In this document: in pieces, positions 39,095-46,895 of the stretch
Position numbering within the stretch: the stretch's first letter is position 1
How the letters are laid out: each line of letters begins with the position of its first letter
Assembly: GCA_016125425.1 (NCBI GenBank)
Contig: WGLT01000013.1
Span: 62,001 to 126,000 of the forward strand
DNA from: Alphaproteobacteria bacterium
GTDB lineage: Bacteria; Pseudomonadota; Alphaproteobacteria; Caulobacterales; Parvularculaceae
Direction: 5' to 3'
DNA length: 64,000 bases
Program-made: the position numbers and the translations under genes
Notes under the pieces: model-generated
Told to the model about the DNA's origin: nothing
Seen by the model: only the letters and a program-made list of their open reading frames with translations
Database searches by the model: none

Positions 39095-39877
39095 TCAGCT
39101 CGCTTTCGTCTCCGGTCCCGCGACCGAGCGGATCAACCGTCCGCCGTCGACGAAAATGCTCTGGCCGGTGATATAGGAGGCGGCGGGCGAGGCGAGGAAG
39201 AAGACCGTTTCGGCGACTTCTTCCGGATCGCCGATCCGAAGCAGAGGCACGCTCTCGCGGGCGCGCTTCCTGTCCGCTTCATCCGCAAATTCAGAACGGA
39301 TCGCGCCGATGCCGACCGAATTCGCGCGCACGCCGTAGCGCGACAGCGCAAGCGCCACCGCTTTCGTCATCTGATGGACCCCGCCCTGCGTCGCTGCGAA
39401 CGTCACATGATCGGGCGCAGCTGTAACCGCCTCGACCGACATGAGATTAACGATCGCGCCCGGAACCTGCGGCGCTGTTCCATCCTCATGTTGACGAATG
39501 AACTGGCGCGCCGCCGCTTGATTCAGGAGAAAGGCGCTTCGCAGATTGGCGGCGACAACCGACTCGAACTCCTCTTCGCTGATTTCGAGAAACGGCGCGG
39601 AATGCCGTTGCAGCGCCATATGCGCGAGGACGTCGATGCGGCCGTAATTCTCCAGCGCCTCAGCGACGATGTTGTGGACATGAAGCCGGTTCGTCACGTC
39701 GGCAAGGACAAAAGTCGCCTCTCCGCCCCTGTCGACGATTTCAGCGGCGAGCGCGCGGCCCGCTTTTTCATCATCGCCCGCGATAACGAGGCGATCGCCT
39801 TCCTCGGCGAACCGGCGCACGCAGGCGGCGCCCACGCCGGACGCGCCGCCGGTGACAATTACCGAACGCCGGGGCAT
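39095..39877 (-). CDS. SDR-family protein lacking the catalytic Tyr and Lys
   Basis: 260 residues with a classical SDR fold: cofactor motif [12 protein letters not shown], a downstream Asp (ADVTN), the NNAG position changed to AHMAL, Ser in LMSVEA, and the C-terminal [11 protein letters not shown]. At the YxxxK active site the sequence reads FAATQ, so both the catalytic Tyr and Lys are replaced. It probably binds a nucleotide cofactor but may not do normal SDR chemistry. It is convergent with trcR. Confidence 0.85.
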   Translation of the reverse strand: MPRRSVIVTGGASGVGAACVRRFAEEGDRLVIAGDDEKAGRALAAEIVDRGGEATFVLADVTNRLHVHNIVAEALENYGRIDVLAHMALQRHSAPFLEISEEEFESVVAANLRSAFLLNQAAARQFIRQHEDGTAPQVPGAIVNLMSVEAVTAAPDHVTFAATQGGVHQMTKAVALALSRYGVRANSVGIGAIRSEFADEADRKRARESVPLLRIGDPEEVAETVFFLASPAASYITGQSIFVDGGRLIRSVAGPETKAS

Positions 39878-39957
39878 TGCGGCTCCCTCAAAAACGAGCG
39901 CCCACAGGCGCGCGCAATCGCGCGTCAGGCCATGGGCTGAGGACTTCTCTCAGGCGA

Positions 39958-40137
39958 TCAGGGCGAATAACTCCGTATACGGAGGCTTTCGATCTGATCC
40001 TTAATTCGAAGCTTGAGGCGTTTGAGCTCGTTAATTCGGCTCTCGTCATGGCTGGGATGTTTTAGTTCCGAGGCGATCGCCGCCTCCAGCTCCTGATGAC
40101 GCTGATTTAGCGTATCGAGATGAGCCTTCAAAGCCAT
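39958..40137 (-). CDS. DUF465 (YdcH-like) small protein
   Basis: 59 residues from the ATG at 40137, with AAGGAGG eight bases upstream. It is a helical hairpin with the DUF465 pattern LNQRHQELEAAIASELKHP ... INELKRLKLRIKDQIESL. The function is unknown. A second DUF465 gene lies on the other side of ubiX. Confidence 0.85.
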   Translation of the reverse strand: MALKAHLDTLNQRHQELEAAIASELKHPSHDESRINELKRLKLRIKDQIESLRIRSYSP

Positions 40138-40293
40138 ACCAAGCCTCCTTGAGATTGGAAGACACAAGCGAGAGTAAAGCACGATGCAGCGCCGGGAGTC
40201 GACTGGCCGGCGTTCAAATGCCGGTTAACCTTGAGGTTTTGCCAATGCTTTGCGCCTCCGCTATCTTGCGCCGCGCAAGCCCTTGAGTCGGCG

Positions 40294-40884
40294 ATGAAAA
40301 ACCAGCCTCGAATCATTGTCGGCGTCAGCGGCGCTTCCGGCGCCGTATACGCCCGTCGCGCATTGCAGGCCCTACGGGACGCGGGCGTCGAAACCCACCT
40401 CGTGGTGAGCCGGGCGGCCGAAATGACGCTCGCCTACGAACTTGGGGAAAAAACGCGCGATTTCGTCGCACTCGCCGATTTCAATTACTCGCCAAACGAT
40501 ATTGGCGCGCCGATTTCCTCAGGCTCCTTCCTCACCCTCGGCATGCTCGTCGCGCCCTGCTCCGTGCGGACCATGTCCGAGATTGCGACCGGCGTGACGT
40601 CCACCTTGCTCACGCGCGCAGCGGATGTGGTTCTCAAAGAGCGCCGGCGTCTCGTCCTCATGGTGCGCGAGTCGCCGCTGCATCTCGGCCACCTGCGAAC
40701 CATGACGCAGCTCGCCGAGATGGGTGCGATCATCGCTCCGCCCGCGCCGGCCCACTATATTGAACCGCAGACGGTCGAGGAGTTGATCGATCAGTCCGTC
40801 GGGCGCGCGCTCGACCTCTTCGGGATCGAAACGCCTCTTGTGCGGCGCTGGGGCGAGGATCTCGAAAAAGGGAAGCGCGGATGA
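40294..40884 (+). CDS. ubiX: Flavin prenyltransferase UbiX
   Basis: 196 residues with the family opening GVSGASGAVYARRALQAL and the later SGSFLTLGMLVAPCSVRTMSEIATG and RLVLMVRESPLH blocks. UbiX makes prenylated FMN, the cofactor of the UbiD decarboxylase in ubiquinone synthesis. No ubiD is in the window. The ATG at 40294 begins directly before the flavin-binding strand; an upstream start at 40231 would add an unlikely Cys-rich leader. Confidence 0.95.
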   Translation: MKNQPRIIVGVSGASGAVYARRALQALRDAGVETHLVVSRAAEMTLAYELGEKTRDFVALADFNYSPNDIGAPISSGSFLTLGMLVAPCSVRTMSEIATGVTSTLLTRAADVVLKERRRLVLMVRESPLHLGHLRTMTQLAEMGAIIAPPAPAHYIEPQTVEELIDQSVGRALDLFGIETPLVRRWGEDLEKGKRG

Positions 40885-40954
40885 GCGCCGCATATTTCAG
40901 CGCCGACCGGGCCGCCGCCGCGCCGGCCGTTCCGGCCAGGGGGAGCGCTTCGGC

Positions 40955-41233
40955 ATGACAGGCGACGAACCGCCCAAGGAGGAAAGCGCTGACACGTCGA
41001 AGCGTTTTTCTGCGCGCGAGGAAGAATTCGACGGCGCAAATGACGAAGCGCTGGCGATCAAGCTCGCGCTCCTGGCCGAGGAGCACGCCGACCTCGATGC
41101 GGCCATCCGCGCGCTTGAATCCCAAGCCCATCACGACCGTCTCTCGGTCGCGCGGCTGAAAAAGAAAAAGCTCCAGATCAAAGACAAGATGCAGGCGATC
41201 CGGGACCAGATGACGCCGGACATTATCGCCTGA
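40955..41233 (+). CDS. DUF465 (YdcH-like) protein
   Basis: 92 residues from the ATG at 40955, preceded by GGGGGAGCG. After an acidic 30-residue lead comes the DUF465 helical hairpin (LLAEEHADLDAAIRALE ... VARLKKKKLQIKDKMQAI). It is read in the same direction as ubiX, 70 bases downstream. The function is unknown. Confidence 0.8.
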   Translation: MTGDEPPKEESADTSKRFSAREEEFDGANDEALAIKLALLAEEHADLDAAIRALESQAHHDRLSVARLKKKKLQIKDKMQAIRDQMTPDIIA

Positions 41234-41243
41234 ACGCCGCCGC

Positions 41244-43064
41244 TCACAGGAAGAGTTCGGCGACGGCGTGCGTCGCGCCGGCGGCGAGATAGGCGAGCGC
41301 CATCAGATAGCCGAAAGCGAAGACTGTCCAGCGCCACGAATTGGTCTCGCGCCGGATCGTGGCGAGGGTCGCGAAGCATTGCGGCGCGAAGACATACCAG
41401 GCGAGGAATGCAAGTGCGGTCGGCAGGGGCCAGGCGGATTGAAGCACATTCGCAAGCCCGCCCGACGCGTCGACATTTTGCACCGCATAGACCGTTCCGA
41501 GCGCCCCGACGGCGACTTCGCGCGCCGCAAGGCCCGGAATGAGCGCGATGGCGATCTCAAGATTGAACCCGATGGGCTTCAGGATCGGTTCGATCAGCGC
41601 GCCGATCCGGCCGGCGAAACTCTCGCGCAGGCTCGCGCCCTCCGGGAAGCTCGCAAGAAACCAGATCAGGACGGTCATGGCGAGGATGATCGTTCCCGCG
41701 CGTTTCAGAAACGCCATCGCCCGCCCCCAAAGGCTCAAAAGGAAATCCTTCGGGTCGGGCATCTTGTAGGTCGGCAACTCCATGATCAGAGGCTGCTGGC
41801 GGCCCTTGGTCACTGTCCGTTTCAACACAAAGGCGACTGCGACTGCGCCGGCGACGCCGGAGAGATAGAGCCCGAACATGACGAGGCCTTGCAAATTGAA
41901 CGGCCCCACCATTTCCACCGGAACGAACGCAGCGATGATCAGCGTATAGACCGGAATGCGCGCCGAGCAGGTCATCAGGGGCGCGATCAATATCGTCGTC
42001 AGCCGGTCGCGCTCGCTTTCGATGACGCGCGCCGCCATGATGCCGGGAATGGCGCAGGCGAAACTCGAAAGCAGGGGAATAAAAGCCCGTCCGTTGAGAC
42101 CGACGCGCGACATGAGTTCGTCCATCAGGAACGCCGCGCGCGCCATATAGCCGGACGCCTCCATAATGAGAATGAAGGCGAATAAGGTCAGGATCTGCGG
42201 CAGGAATACGACCACCGATCCGACGCCGGCGATGACGCCGTCGACAAGCAGGCTTCGCACCCAGGTGTCGGGAAGCCGCCGCGTGACGAAATCGCCGAGC
42301 GCGGCGACACCCTGGTCGATCGCATCCATGGGCGCGGCCGACCATGAAAACACCGCCTGAAACACCAGAAAAAGGATCGCGGCGAGAATGAGCGGTCCGG
42401 CTATAGGATGCAACACGACATCGTCGATCGCGCGCGTCGCCCTGTTCATCATCGGTTCGCTGACGATCACATCACGGTAGAGGACGCGCGCGTCTCGCTG
42501 AAGCTCGTGCAGACTCGCACCCGGATTCGCGGGCGGGTGCGGCAACGGATCGGCGTCGAACATCCGATCAAGTTTCTCCAACAATTCCGCGCGCCCCGCT
42601 TTTCTCGGCGCGCGCGAGGTGACGACGGGCAGGCCGAGTTTGTCTTCAAGCTTTTTAACGTCGATGACGAGGCCGTCGCGCGTCGCCAGATCGATCATAT
42701 TGAGCGCAAGAATCATCGGTCGGCCGAGCGCGCGCAGTTGCAGGACCGAATGCAAGTGCGTCTTCAGATTCGCCGCGTTGATCAGGACGACAAGCAAATC
42801 AGGCGGCGCAAGGCCGGCCGCGCGGCCTGCTATCGCGTCGACCGCGATGCGTCCGTCCATCGAGCGCGGCGTCAGTCCGTAAAAACCCGGCAGATCGATC
42901 AGTTCGACATCACGGCCCTTGGGCGTGCGGAACCAGCCCTTGCGCATCTCGACCGTCGCGCCCGGATAGTTCGCAACCTTTGCGCGGCCGCCGGTCAATC
43001 CGTTAAAGAGCGTGCTCTTGCCGCAATTCGGCGCGCCGACAAGCGCCAGACGAAATGCAGTCAC
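41244..43064 (-). CDS. feoB: Ferrous iron transporter FeoB
   Basis: 606 residues. An N-terminal GTPase has G1 GAPNCGKST, switch region VANYPGATVE, G3 DLPGFYGL and G4 NMID, followed by a membrane domain with Gate motifs (FIPLLSSFACAIPGIMAAR; PLMTCSARIPVYTL). The start is a GTG overlapping the feoA stop (GTGA). It imports Fe2+. FeoC is absent, as in most alphaproteobacteria. Confidence 0.96.
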   Translation of the reverse strand: MTAFRLALVGAPNCGKSTLFNGLTGGRAKVANYPGATVEMRKGWFRTPKGRDVELIDLPGFYGLTPRSMDGRIAVDAIAGRAAGLAPPDLLVVLINAANLKTHLHSVLQLRALGRPMILALNMIDLATRDGLVIDVKKLEDKLGLPVVTSRAPRKAGRAELLEKLDRMFDADPLPHPPANPGASLHELQRDARVLYRDVIVSEPMMNRATRAIDDVVLHPIAGPLILAAILFLVFQAVFSWSAAPMDAIDQGVAALGDFVTRRLPDTWVRSLLVDGVIAGVGSVVVFLPQILTLFAFILIMEASGYMARAAFLMDELMSRVGLNGRAFIPLLSSFACAIPGIMAARVIESERDRLTTILIAPLMTCSARIPVYTLIIAAFVPVEMVGPFNLQGLVMFGLYLSGVAGAVAVAFVLKRTVTKGRQQPLIMELPTYKMPDPKDFLLSLWGRAMAFLKRAGTIILAMTVLIWFLASFPEGASLRESFAGRIGALIEPILKPIGFNLEIAIALIPGLAAREVAVGALGTVYAVQNVDASGGLANVLQSAWPLPTALAFLAWYVFAPQCFATLATIRRETNSWRWTVFAFGYLMALAYLAAGATHAVAELFL

Positions 43065-43294
43065 AGCGAATCTTTCACCTCGATGGCGGCGGCCTCTTCG
43101 GCGCGCAGCGCGATGAGGGTCTGGTTGAGGCGCACGCAAATCGGCCGGGCCGCGAGCGGTCCGAAATGGACGATCTCAACCTCGTCATCTTCTGCGAAGC
43201 CGACTTCGCGAAGCTTGGCCTCCATCAGGGGGTCCGCGCCGTTCAGCCGGCGAACCCTCGCGGGGCGGCCCTTCTCCAACCGGTCGAGACGCAT
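43061..43294 (-). CDS. feoA: Ferrous iron transport protein FeoA
   Basis: 77 residues with an SH3-like FeoA fold: LEKGRPARVRRLNGAD, then LREVGFAEDDEVEIVHFGPL. It assists FeoB in the cytoplasm. GGAGGAG lies eight bases before the ATG. A candidate Fur-type operator stands about 36 bases upstream of the start. Confidence 0.93.
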   Translation of the reverse strand: MRLDRLEKGRPARVRRLNGADPLMEAKLREVGFAEDDEVEIVHFGPLAARPICVRLNQTLIALRAEEAAAIEVKDSL

Positions 43295-43329
43295 GCAAAC
43301 TCCTCCATCGCCTGCTATGTGTCATCTTT

Positions 43330-43348
43330 GCAAATGCTTTTCAATTGC
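43330..43348. promoter_or_regulatory. Candidate Fur-type box upstream of feoAB
   Basis: The 19-bp GCAAATGCTTTTCAATTGC pairs in six of nine symmetric positions (GCAA.TG.....CA.TTGC). It lies in an AT-rich patch just upstream of feoA. Position and symmetry suit an iron-responsive repressor of the Fur/Mur type. Confidence 0.5.
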
Positions 43349-43480
43349 GAAAATGACGCAGACGCCCCTCGCCCGCGCCAACCGCACGAAGGAGATCGAA
43401 TTATTGCGCGGCGTCCCGCGGAAAAAGCGATCCAGATCAAGGACGACGCCGACGAAGCGGCGGGAAGGGGGAGCCGGGCG

Positions 43481-44149
43481 TCAGCCGCCCCGCTTCGAGG
43501 CGTACATGGCCTGATCCGCGGCGGCGAGGGCGTCGGCGGCGGTCGAACCTTGCGAAATCTCAACCGAGCCGATCGCGACGCTGACATTGAAGGCGGGCCC
43601 GCTCCATTCGACCGAAGAAGCGGCGATGTGGTCTGCAAGCGAAGAGGCTTTGGCGCGCGCGCCCGCCCCTGTCGTCTGCGTCAGGATCACGGCGAACTCG
43701 TCGCCGCCGAGACGGCCCACCACGTCCGACTTGCGGACATTGCCCGAAATCGTTCGCGCGACATGCGCGATTGCCGCGTCTCCGGCGGAATGGCCGAAAT
43801 TGTCGTTGATGATCTTGAGATCGTTAAGGTCGAGAAAAACCAGGCTCGACGGCGTTTGATAGCGGTCGGCGATCGCAATTGCGCGCTGCAATTCCCGCGT
43901 GAAACCGCGGCGATTGAGAATGCCCGTCAATTCGTCGGTGTCAGCGAGCTGTTCGAGCTCGCCGATTCGCGCGCGACTGGCGGAAAGCGCTGCGCGCAGC
44001 TCAGCGACCTCCCCGCTCAGAGACTGAAGCGCTTCGCGAACCCGCGGCGTGAGTTCGGCGGCCGGAATCGCGCTAAGACCGGCGCGTTCCCCTGTCCGCG
44101 ACAGCGGCTTCAACCTCGTCAGAAAAGTAGGCGCGTTTGTGAGCTTCAT
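43481..44149 (-). CDS. Diguanylate cyclase (GGDEF)
   Basis: 222 residues. A short N-terminal helical region (to about 65) leads into one GGDEF domain. The active-site loop is intact (GGDEF at 148-152), and the inhibitory RxxD site is present (RKSD at 139-142, five residues before). It should make cyclic di-GMP and be product-inhibited. There is no membrane segment and no recognised sensor domain; the coiled-coil-like lead may dimerise it. Confidence 0.92.
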   Translation of the reverse strand: MKLTNAPTFLTRLKPLSRTGERAGLSAIPAAELTPRVREALQSLSGEVAELRAALSASRARIGELEQLADTDELTGILNRRGFTRELQRAIAIADRYQTPSSLVFLDLNDLKIINDNFGHSAGDAAIAHVARTISGNVRKSDVVGRLGGDEFAVILTQTTGAGARAKASSLADHIAASSVEWSGPAFNVSVAIGSVEISQGSTAADALAAADQAMYASKRGG

Positions 44150-44340
44150 CGCCTCTATACTGCAAGACCCGTTTGCAATGCGCGCCCGCCCCTACAGGCC
44201 AGACTTCGCTGATTCGCGCCCGCAACAGCGTAAATTTGGAGCGCGCACCGGTTCAGCGCAAGAACTCTTCGCCCCGTCGCTTGTGAGTTGTGGGCGCCTT
44301 CGATGACGCGCCACACTTGTCGCTGCGGATAAGGCGTGCG
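44150..44340. other. Non-coding stretch upstream of the purE leader
   Basis: 191 bases between the divergent diguanylate cyclase gene and the structured purE leader. No gene is seen. It should hold the promoters of both. Confidence 0.45.
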
Positions 44341-44480
44341 CCAGTCCCCTTCACATAAGCGCCGCCCCCGTCACTAGAGGAGACGCCGGCTTACGCGCCC
44401 CCGTCCAGTCGGTCGGCGTCTCCTCGCCCTTGCCGGGCGGCGCGAGGCTGCTATAAGCCCCCCTTTTCCGAGGGGACCGG
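44341..44480 (+). promoter_or_regulatory. Strongly structured purE leader that can mask the ribosome binding site
   Basis: Three nested helices are visible. An inner stem pairs 44377-44391 with 44411-44425: 11 perfect pairs plus a further G-C, with wobbles above. A middle stem pairs GCGCCGCCC (44359-44367) with GGGCGGCGC (44435-44443), nine perfect pairs. An outer stem pairs GTCCCCT (44344-44350) with AGGGGAC (44471-44477), flanked by C-G pairs. A 4-bp hairpin (44446-44459) branches off. The outer 3' strand abuts and overlaps the GGAGAG that serves purE. It could be a cis-regulatory leader; a 6S-like rod RNA is an alternative. Confidence 0.45.
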
Positions 44481-44491
44481 AGAGCGACCCC

Positions 44492-44995
44492 GTGAGCACC
44501 AAAGACAAGGCGAAAGACCCGTCCGTCGGCGTCATCATGGGTTCGCAATCCGATTGGCCCACCATGCGGCGCGCGGTTGAGGCCCTCGAAGAGCTGGGCG
44601 TCGCGGTTGAAACCGCGATCGTATCGGCGCACCGCACGCCCAAACGCCTCTACGACTACGCGACCGGCGCCAAGGCGCGCGGCCTCAAGGTGATCATCGC
44701 CGGCGCCGGCGGGGCGGCGCATCTTCCAGGCATGACAGCCTCGATGACGACGCTCCCGGTGATCGGCGTGCCCATCCACTCGAAAGCGCTCGACGGCATG
44801 GACAGCCTTCTCTCGATCGTTCAGATGCCGCCCGGCGTTCCGGTCGCCACTGTCGCAATCGGCGAAGGCGGCGCGGCCAATGCGGGGCTGCTCGCCGCCG
44901 CGATTCTCGCCGTCTCCGACGAAGCGCTTGCGACCCGGCTTGACGAATGGCGCGCGCGCCAGACGCAGGCGGTCGCCGAAACGCCCGCGGACTAG
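44492..44995 (+). CDS. purE: N5-carboxyaminoimidazole ribonucleotide mutase PurE
   Basis: 167 residues. It has the class I PurE motifs [25 protein letters not shown] and [11 protein letters not shown], which form the nucleotide pocket and catalytic His. It converts N5-CAIR to CAIR in purine synthesis, with PurK. The start is GTG with GGAGAG seven bases upstream; that element lies at the end of a structured leader. Confidence 0.96.
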   Translation: MSTKDKAKDPSVGVIMGSQSDWPTMRRAVEALEELGVAVETAIVSAHRTPKRLYDYATGAKARGLKVIIAGAGGAAHLPGMTASMTTLPVIGVPIHSKALDGMDSLLSIVQMPPGVPVATVAIGEGGAANAGLLAAAILAVSDEALATRLDEWRARQTQAVAETPAD

Positions 44996-44996
44996 G

Positions 44997-46106
44997 GTGC
45001 CCTCCTCCGGTCCCATAGGCCCCAACGGAACCGTCGGCGTTCTTGGCGGCGGCCAGCTCGGGCGGATGCTCGCGCTCGCGGCCGCGCGGCTCGGCCTCAA
45101 AACGCATATCTTCACGCCGGAGCGCGACTCGCCCGCCAGCCATGTCGCCGCCCGCACGACGATCGCGCCCTATGGCGACGAGGCCGCGCTCAAGGCGTTC
45201 GCCGGCGTCGTCGATGTCGTCACCTATGAATTCGAGAACGTGCCAGCCGAGACGGTCGAGCGGCTCGAAAGCTTCGGCGCGTCCGTCGCGCCCGGCGCGC
45301 GCGCGCTTGCAATCGCGCAGGACCGGCTCGCCGAAAAGGATTTCGTCAATTCAATCGGCGCGAAGACTGCGGCCTACGCCGCTGTCAACGATCTCGCCTC
45401 GCTCGACGAAGGGCTGAAAAAGATCGGCCGCCCGGCGATTTTGAAAACGCGCCGCCTTGGCTATGACGGCAAGGGCCAGACGCTCATCCCGGAACATGTT
45501 CGCGATCTCGGACTCACCTGGGAGGAAGCGAACAAGAAGGCGTGGGAGGAAATCGGCGCGCAGCCTTCGATCCTCGAAGCGCTTGTCGAATTCGAATGCG
45601 AGATTTCGATCATCGGCGCGCGCGGGCGCAATGGCGACATCGAGCTTTACGATCCGCCGGAGAACCGCCATCGCGGCGGCATATTGAGAACCTCGATCGT
45701 TCCGGCCGGAATCGGCGAAGAGACGGCCGACGAAGCGCGCGAGATCGCCGCTAAGATGCTGAGCGAACTCGACTATGTCGGCGTCATCGGCGTTGAATTC
45801 TTCGTGCTGAAGGACGGCTCGGTTCTGGTCAATGAATTCGCGCCGCGCGTTCACAATTCCGGCCACTGGACGATCGACGCCTGCGCCTGCTCGCAATTTG
45901 AGCAGCATATCCGCGCCGTCTGCGGCTGGCCGCTCGGCGACCCCGCCCGCCACTCAGACGCGGTGATGGAGAATCTCATCGGTCAGGATGCGGATAATTG
46001 GCGCGACTGCGCCAGAGAGCGCCAGCTTTGCGTTCATCTCTACGGCAAGCAGGAAGCGCGGCCGGGCCGCAAAATGGGGCATGTAACGCAGTTGAAGGGG
46101 CGTTGA
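44997..46106 (+). CDS. purK: N5-carboxyaminoimidazole ribonucleotide synthase PurK
   Basis: 369 residues from a GTG one base after the purE stop. It is an ATP-grasp enzyme: GVLGGGQLGRMLALAAARLG at the N-terminus, KTRRLGYDGKGQ in the ATP lid and NEFAPRVHNSGHWTIDA near the active site. It makes N5-CAIR from AIR, ATP and bicarbonate and feeds PurE. Upstream in-frame starts lie inside purE and are rejected. Confidence 0.96.
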   Translation: MPSSGPIGPNGTVGVLGGGQLGRMLALAAARLGLKTHIFTPERDSPASHVAARTTIAPYGDEAALKAFAGVVDVVTYEFENVPAETVERLESFGASVAPGARALAIAQDRLAEKDFVNSIGAKTAAYAAVNDLASLDEGLKKIGRPAILKTRRLGYDGKGQTLIPEHVRDLGLTWEEANKKAWEEIGAQPSILEALVEFECEISIIGARGRNGDIELYDPPENRHRGGILRTSIVPAGIGEETADEAREIAAKMLSELDYVGVIGVEFFVLKDGSVLVNEFAPRVHNSGHWTIDACACSQFEQHIRAVCGWPLGDPARHSDAVMENLIGQDADNWRDCARERQLCVHLYGKQEARPGRKMGHVTQLKGR

Positions 46107-46165
46107 CGTCAGCGGTCATCGCCGCTTCGGCCGACATAAGGCTTATTGCACCCTCACGTTGGGCC

Positions 46166-46312
46166 TTAGCATTTCCTGCCGAAAATGTTTCGCAGCTTTA
46201 GATAATAGGAAAAAATAACCCCAATCGACATACCGGTGAGTATCCGTGTGAGAACAGTCAAGACTATTTTAGATCTCCATCCTGGGTCGAAAATTCTGTC
46301 GATTTCCGCCAT
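46166..46312 (-). CDS. Micro-ORF C: 48-residue putative membrane peptide
   Basis: 48 codons, ATG to TAA, with a hydrophobic middle (IVLTVLTRILTGMSIGVIF) and a basic end (KLRNIFGRKC). It overlaps micro-ORF B by 44 bases in another frame. It is not recognised. It lies in an AT-richer patch and is the last of three closely packed tiny frames behind a broken higA. Coding status is uncertain. Confidence 0.35.
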   Translation of the reverse strand: MAEIDRIFDPGWRSKIVLTVLTRILTGMSIGVIFSYYLKLRNIFGRKC

Positions 46313-46415
46313 TCCAGCCGTTTTGAATCTGGCGAACTACGATCTTCAGAATTACGCCTACGCCCAATCCCGTCGCGATTAGGTGACATGTGGCCGCTAC
46401 GGCCCAATTGAACAT
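46269..46415 (-). CDS. Micro-ORF B: 48-residue putative membrane peptide
   Basis: 48 codons. Its ATG follows the TAG of micro-ORF A with no gap. The first 27 residues are hydrophobic (WAVAATCHLIATGLGVGVIL) and the rest polar with several Asn and Arg. No family is recognised. Exact abutment with ORF A favours a real operon; size and overlap with ORF C leave doubt. Confidence 0.4.
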   Translation of the reverse strand: MFNWAVAATCHLIATGLGVGVILKIVVRQIQNGWNGGNRQNFRPRMEI

Positions 46416-46541
46416 CTACATTTCATTCCCCCGTTTCATCGCAGCTATATAGTAGGCGTTCAAATTTTGAGCACACGCTTCGATGAAATCGGCAACCAGG
46501 GATTCGAAATCCGCTGATATCATCAACTGGTTCAGCATCAT
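46416..46541 (-). CDS. Micro-ORF A: 41-residue protein coupled to higA
   Basis: 41 codons. Its first ATG overlaps the higA stop in the classical ATGA arrangement, and it ends in TAG directly before ORF B. The sequence is soluble and amphipathic (ADFESLVADFIEACAQNLNAYY). No family is recognised. The junctions on both sides are as tight as in a real operon. Confidence 0.45.
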   Translation of the reverse strand: MMLNQLMISADFESLVADFIEACAQNLNAYYIAAMKRGNEM

Positions 46542-46820
46542 GCCGCTCTTGGCGTGATCGCTTTCAATTCGCCTTCAATCTCGCGACGACGCTCCATCAG
46601 ATCGAAGTCGGGCTGAAGACCGAGAAAGAATCCTTCCGACATTCCGAAATAACGAGAGAGCCGCAAATCGGTTTCCGCCGTCACATCGCGCTCGCCGAGC
46701 GCAATTTCATTGATCCGGCGCGGCGGCACATGCAGCGCACGGGCGAGCGCATTCTGCGCTGAGCGCCATCGGCCTCAGAAACTCTTCAAGAAGAATCTCG
46801 CCCGGGTGCGGGTTCGGCAA
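46538..46820 (-). pseudogene. higA: HigA-type antitoxin gene with a frameshift
   Basis: Read from a TTG at 46820, the first part is PNPHPGEILLEEFLRPMALS, the N-terminus of the HigA family. One extra base near 46757 then shifts the frame. The rest, QNALARALHVPPRRINEIAL and onward to RLSRYFGMSEGFFLGLQPDFDL, is the second half of the HTH antitoxin. Together they give about 93 residues, the usual HigA size. As sequenced, only the C-terminal 63 residues can be read from the ATG at 46729, without the first HTH helix. Confidence 0.75.
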
Positions 46821-46830
46821 GAGGTTCGCC

Positions 46831-46893
46831 TTAGTGGTAATCCGCGATTTCGATATCTCTCGGCCTTCCTTCCTCCCATTCAAAACAGATAGC
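46831..46893 (-). pseudogene. higB: HigB toxin remnant (C-terminal end only)
   Basis: Upstream of higA, with the 10-base spacing usual for higBA, the frame reads ICFEWEEGRPRDIEIADYH and stops. That is the conserved C-terminus of HigB/RelE-type toxins. Homology ends at the 3' end of the COQ9 gene, so about 70 or more N-terminal residues are missing. The toxin is dead. Confidence 0.7.
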
Positions 46894-46895
46894 CC

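Noticed and set aside
41268-42185. 305-codon plus-strand frame
   Set aside because: It is antisense to feoB; its composition is Arg/Asp/Glu-rich noise.
43055-44212. 385-codon plus-strand frame
   Set aside because: It is antisense to feoA and the diguanylate cyclase gene; it is a shadow of GC-rich codon bias.
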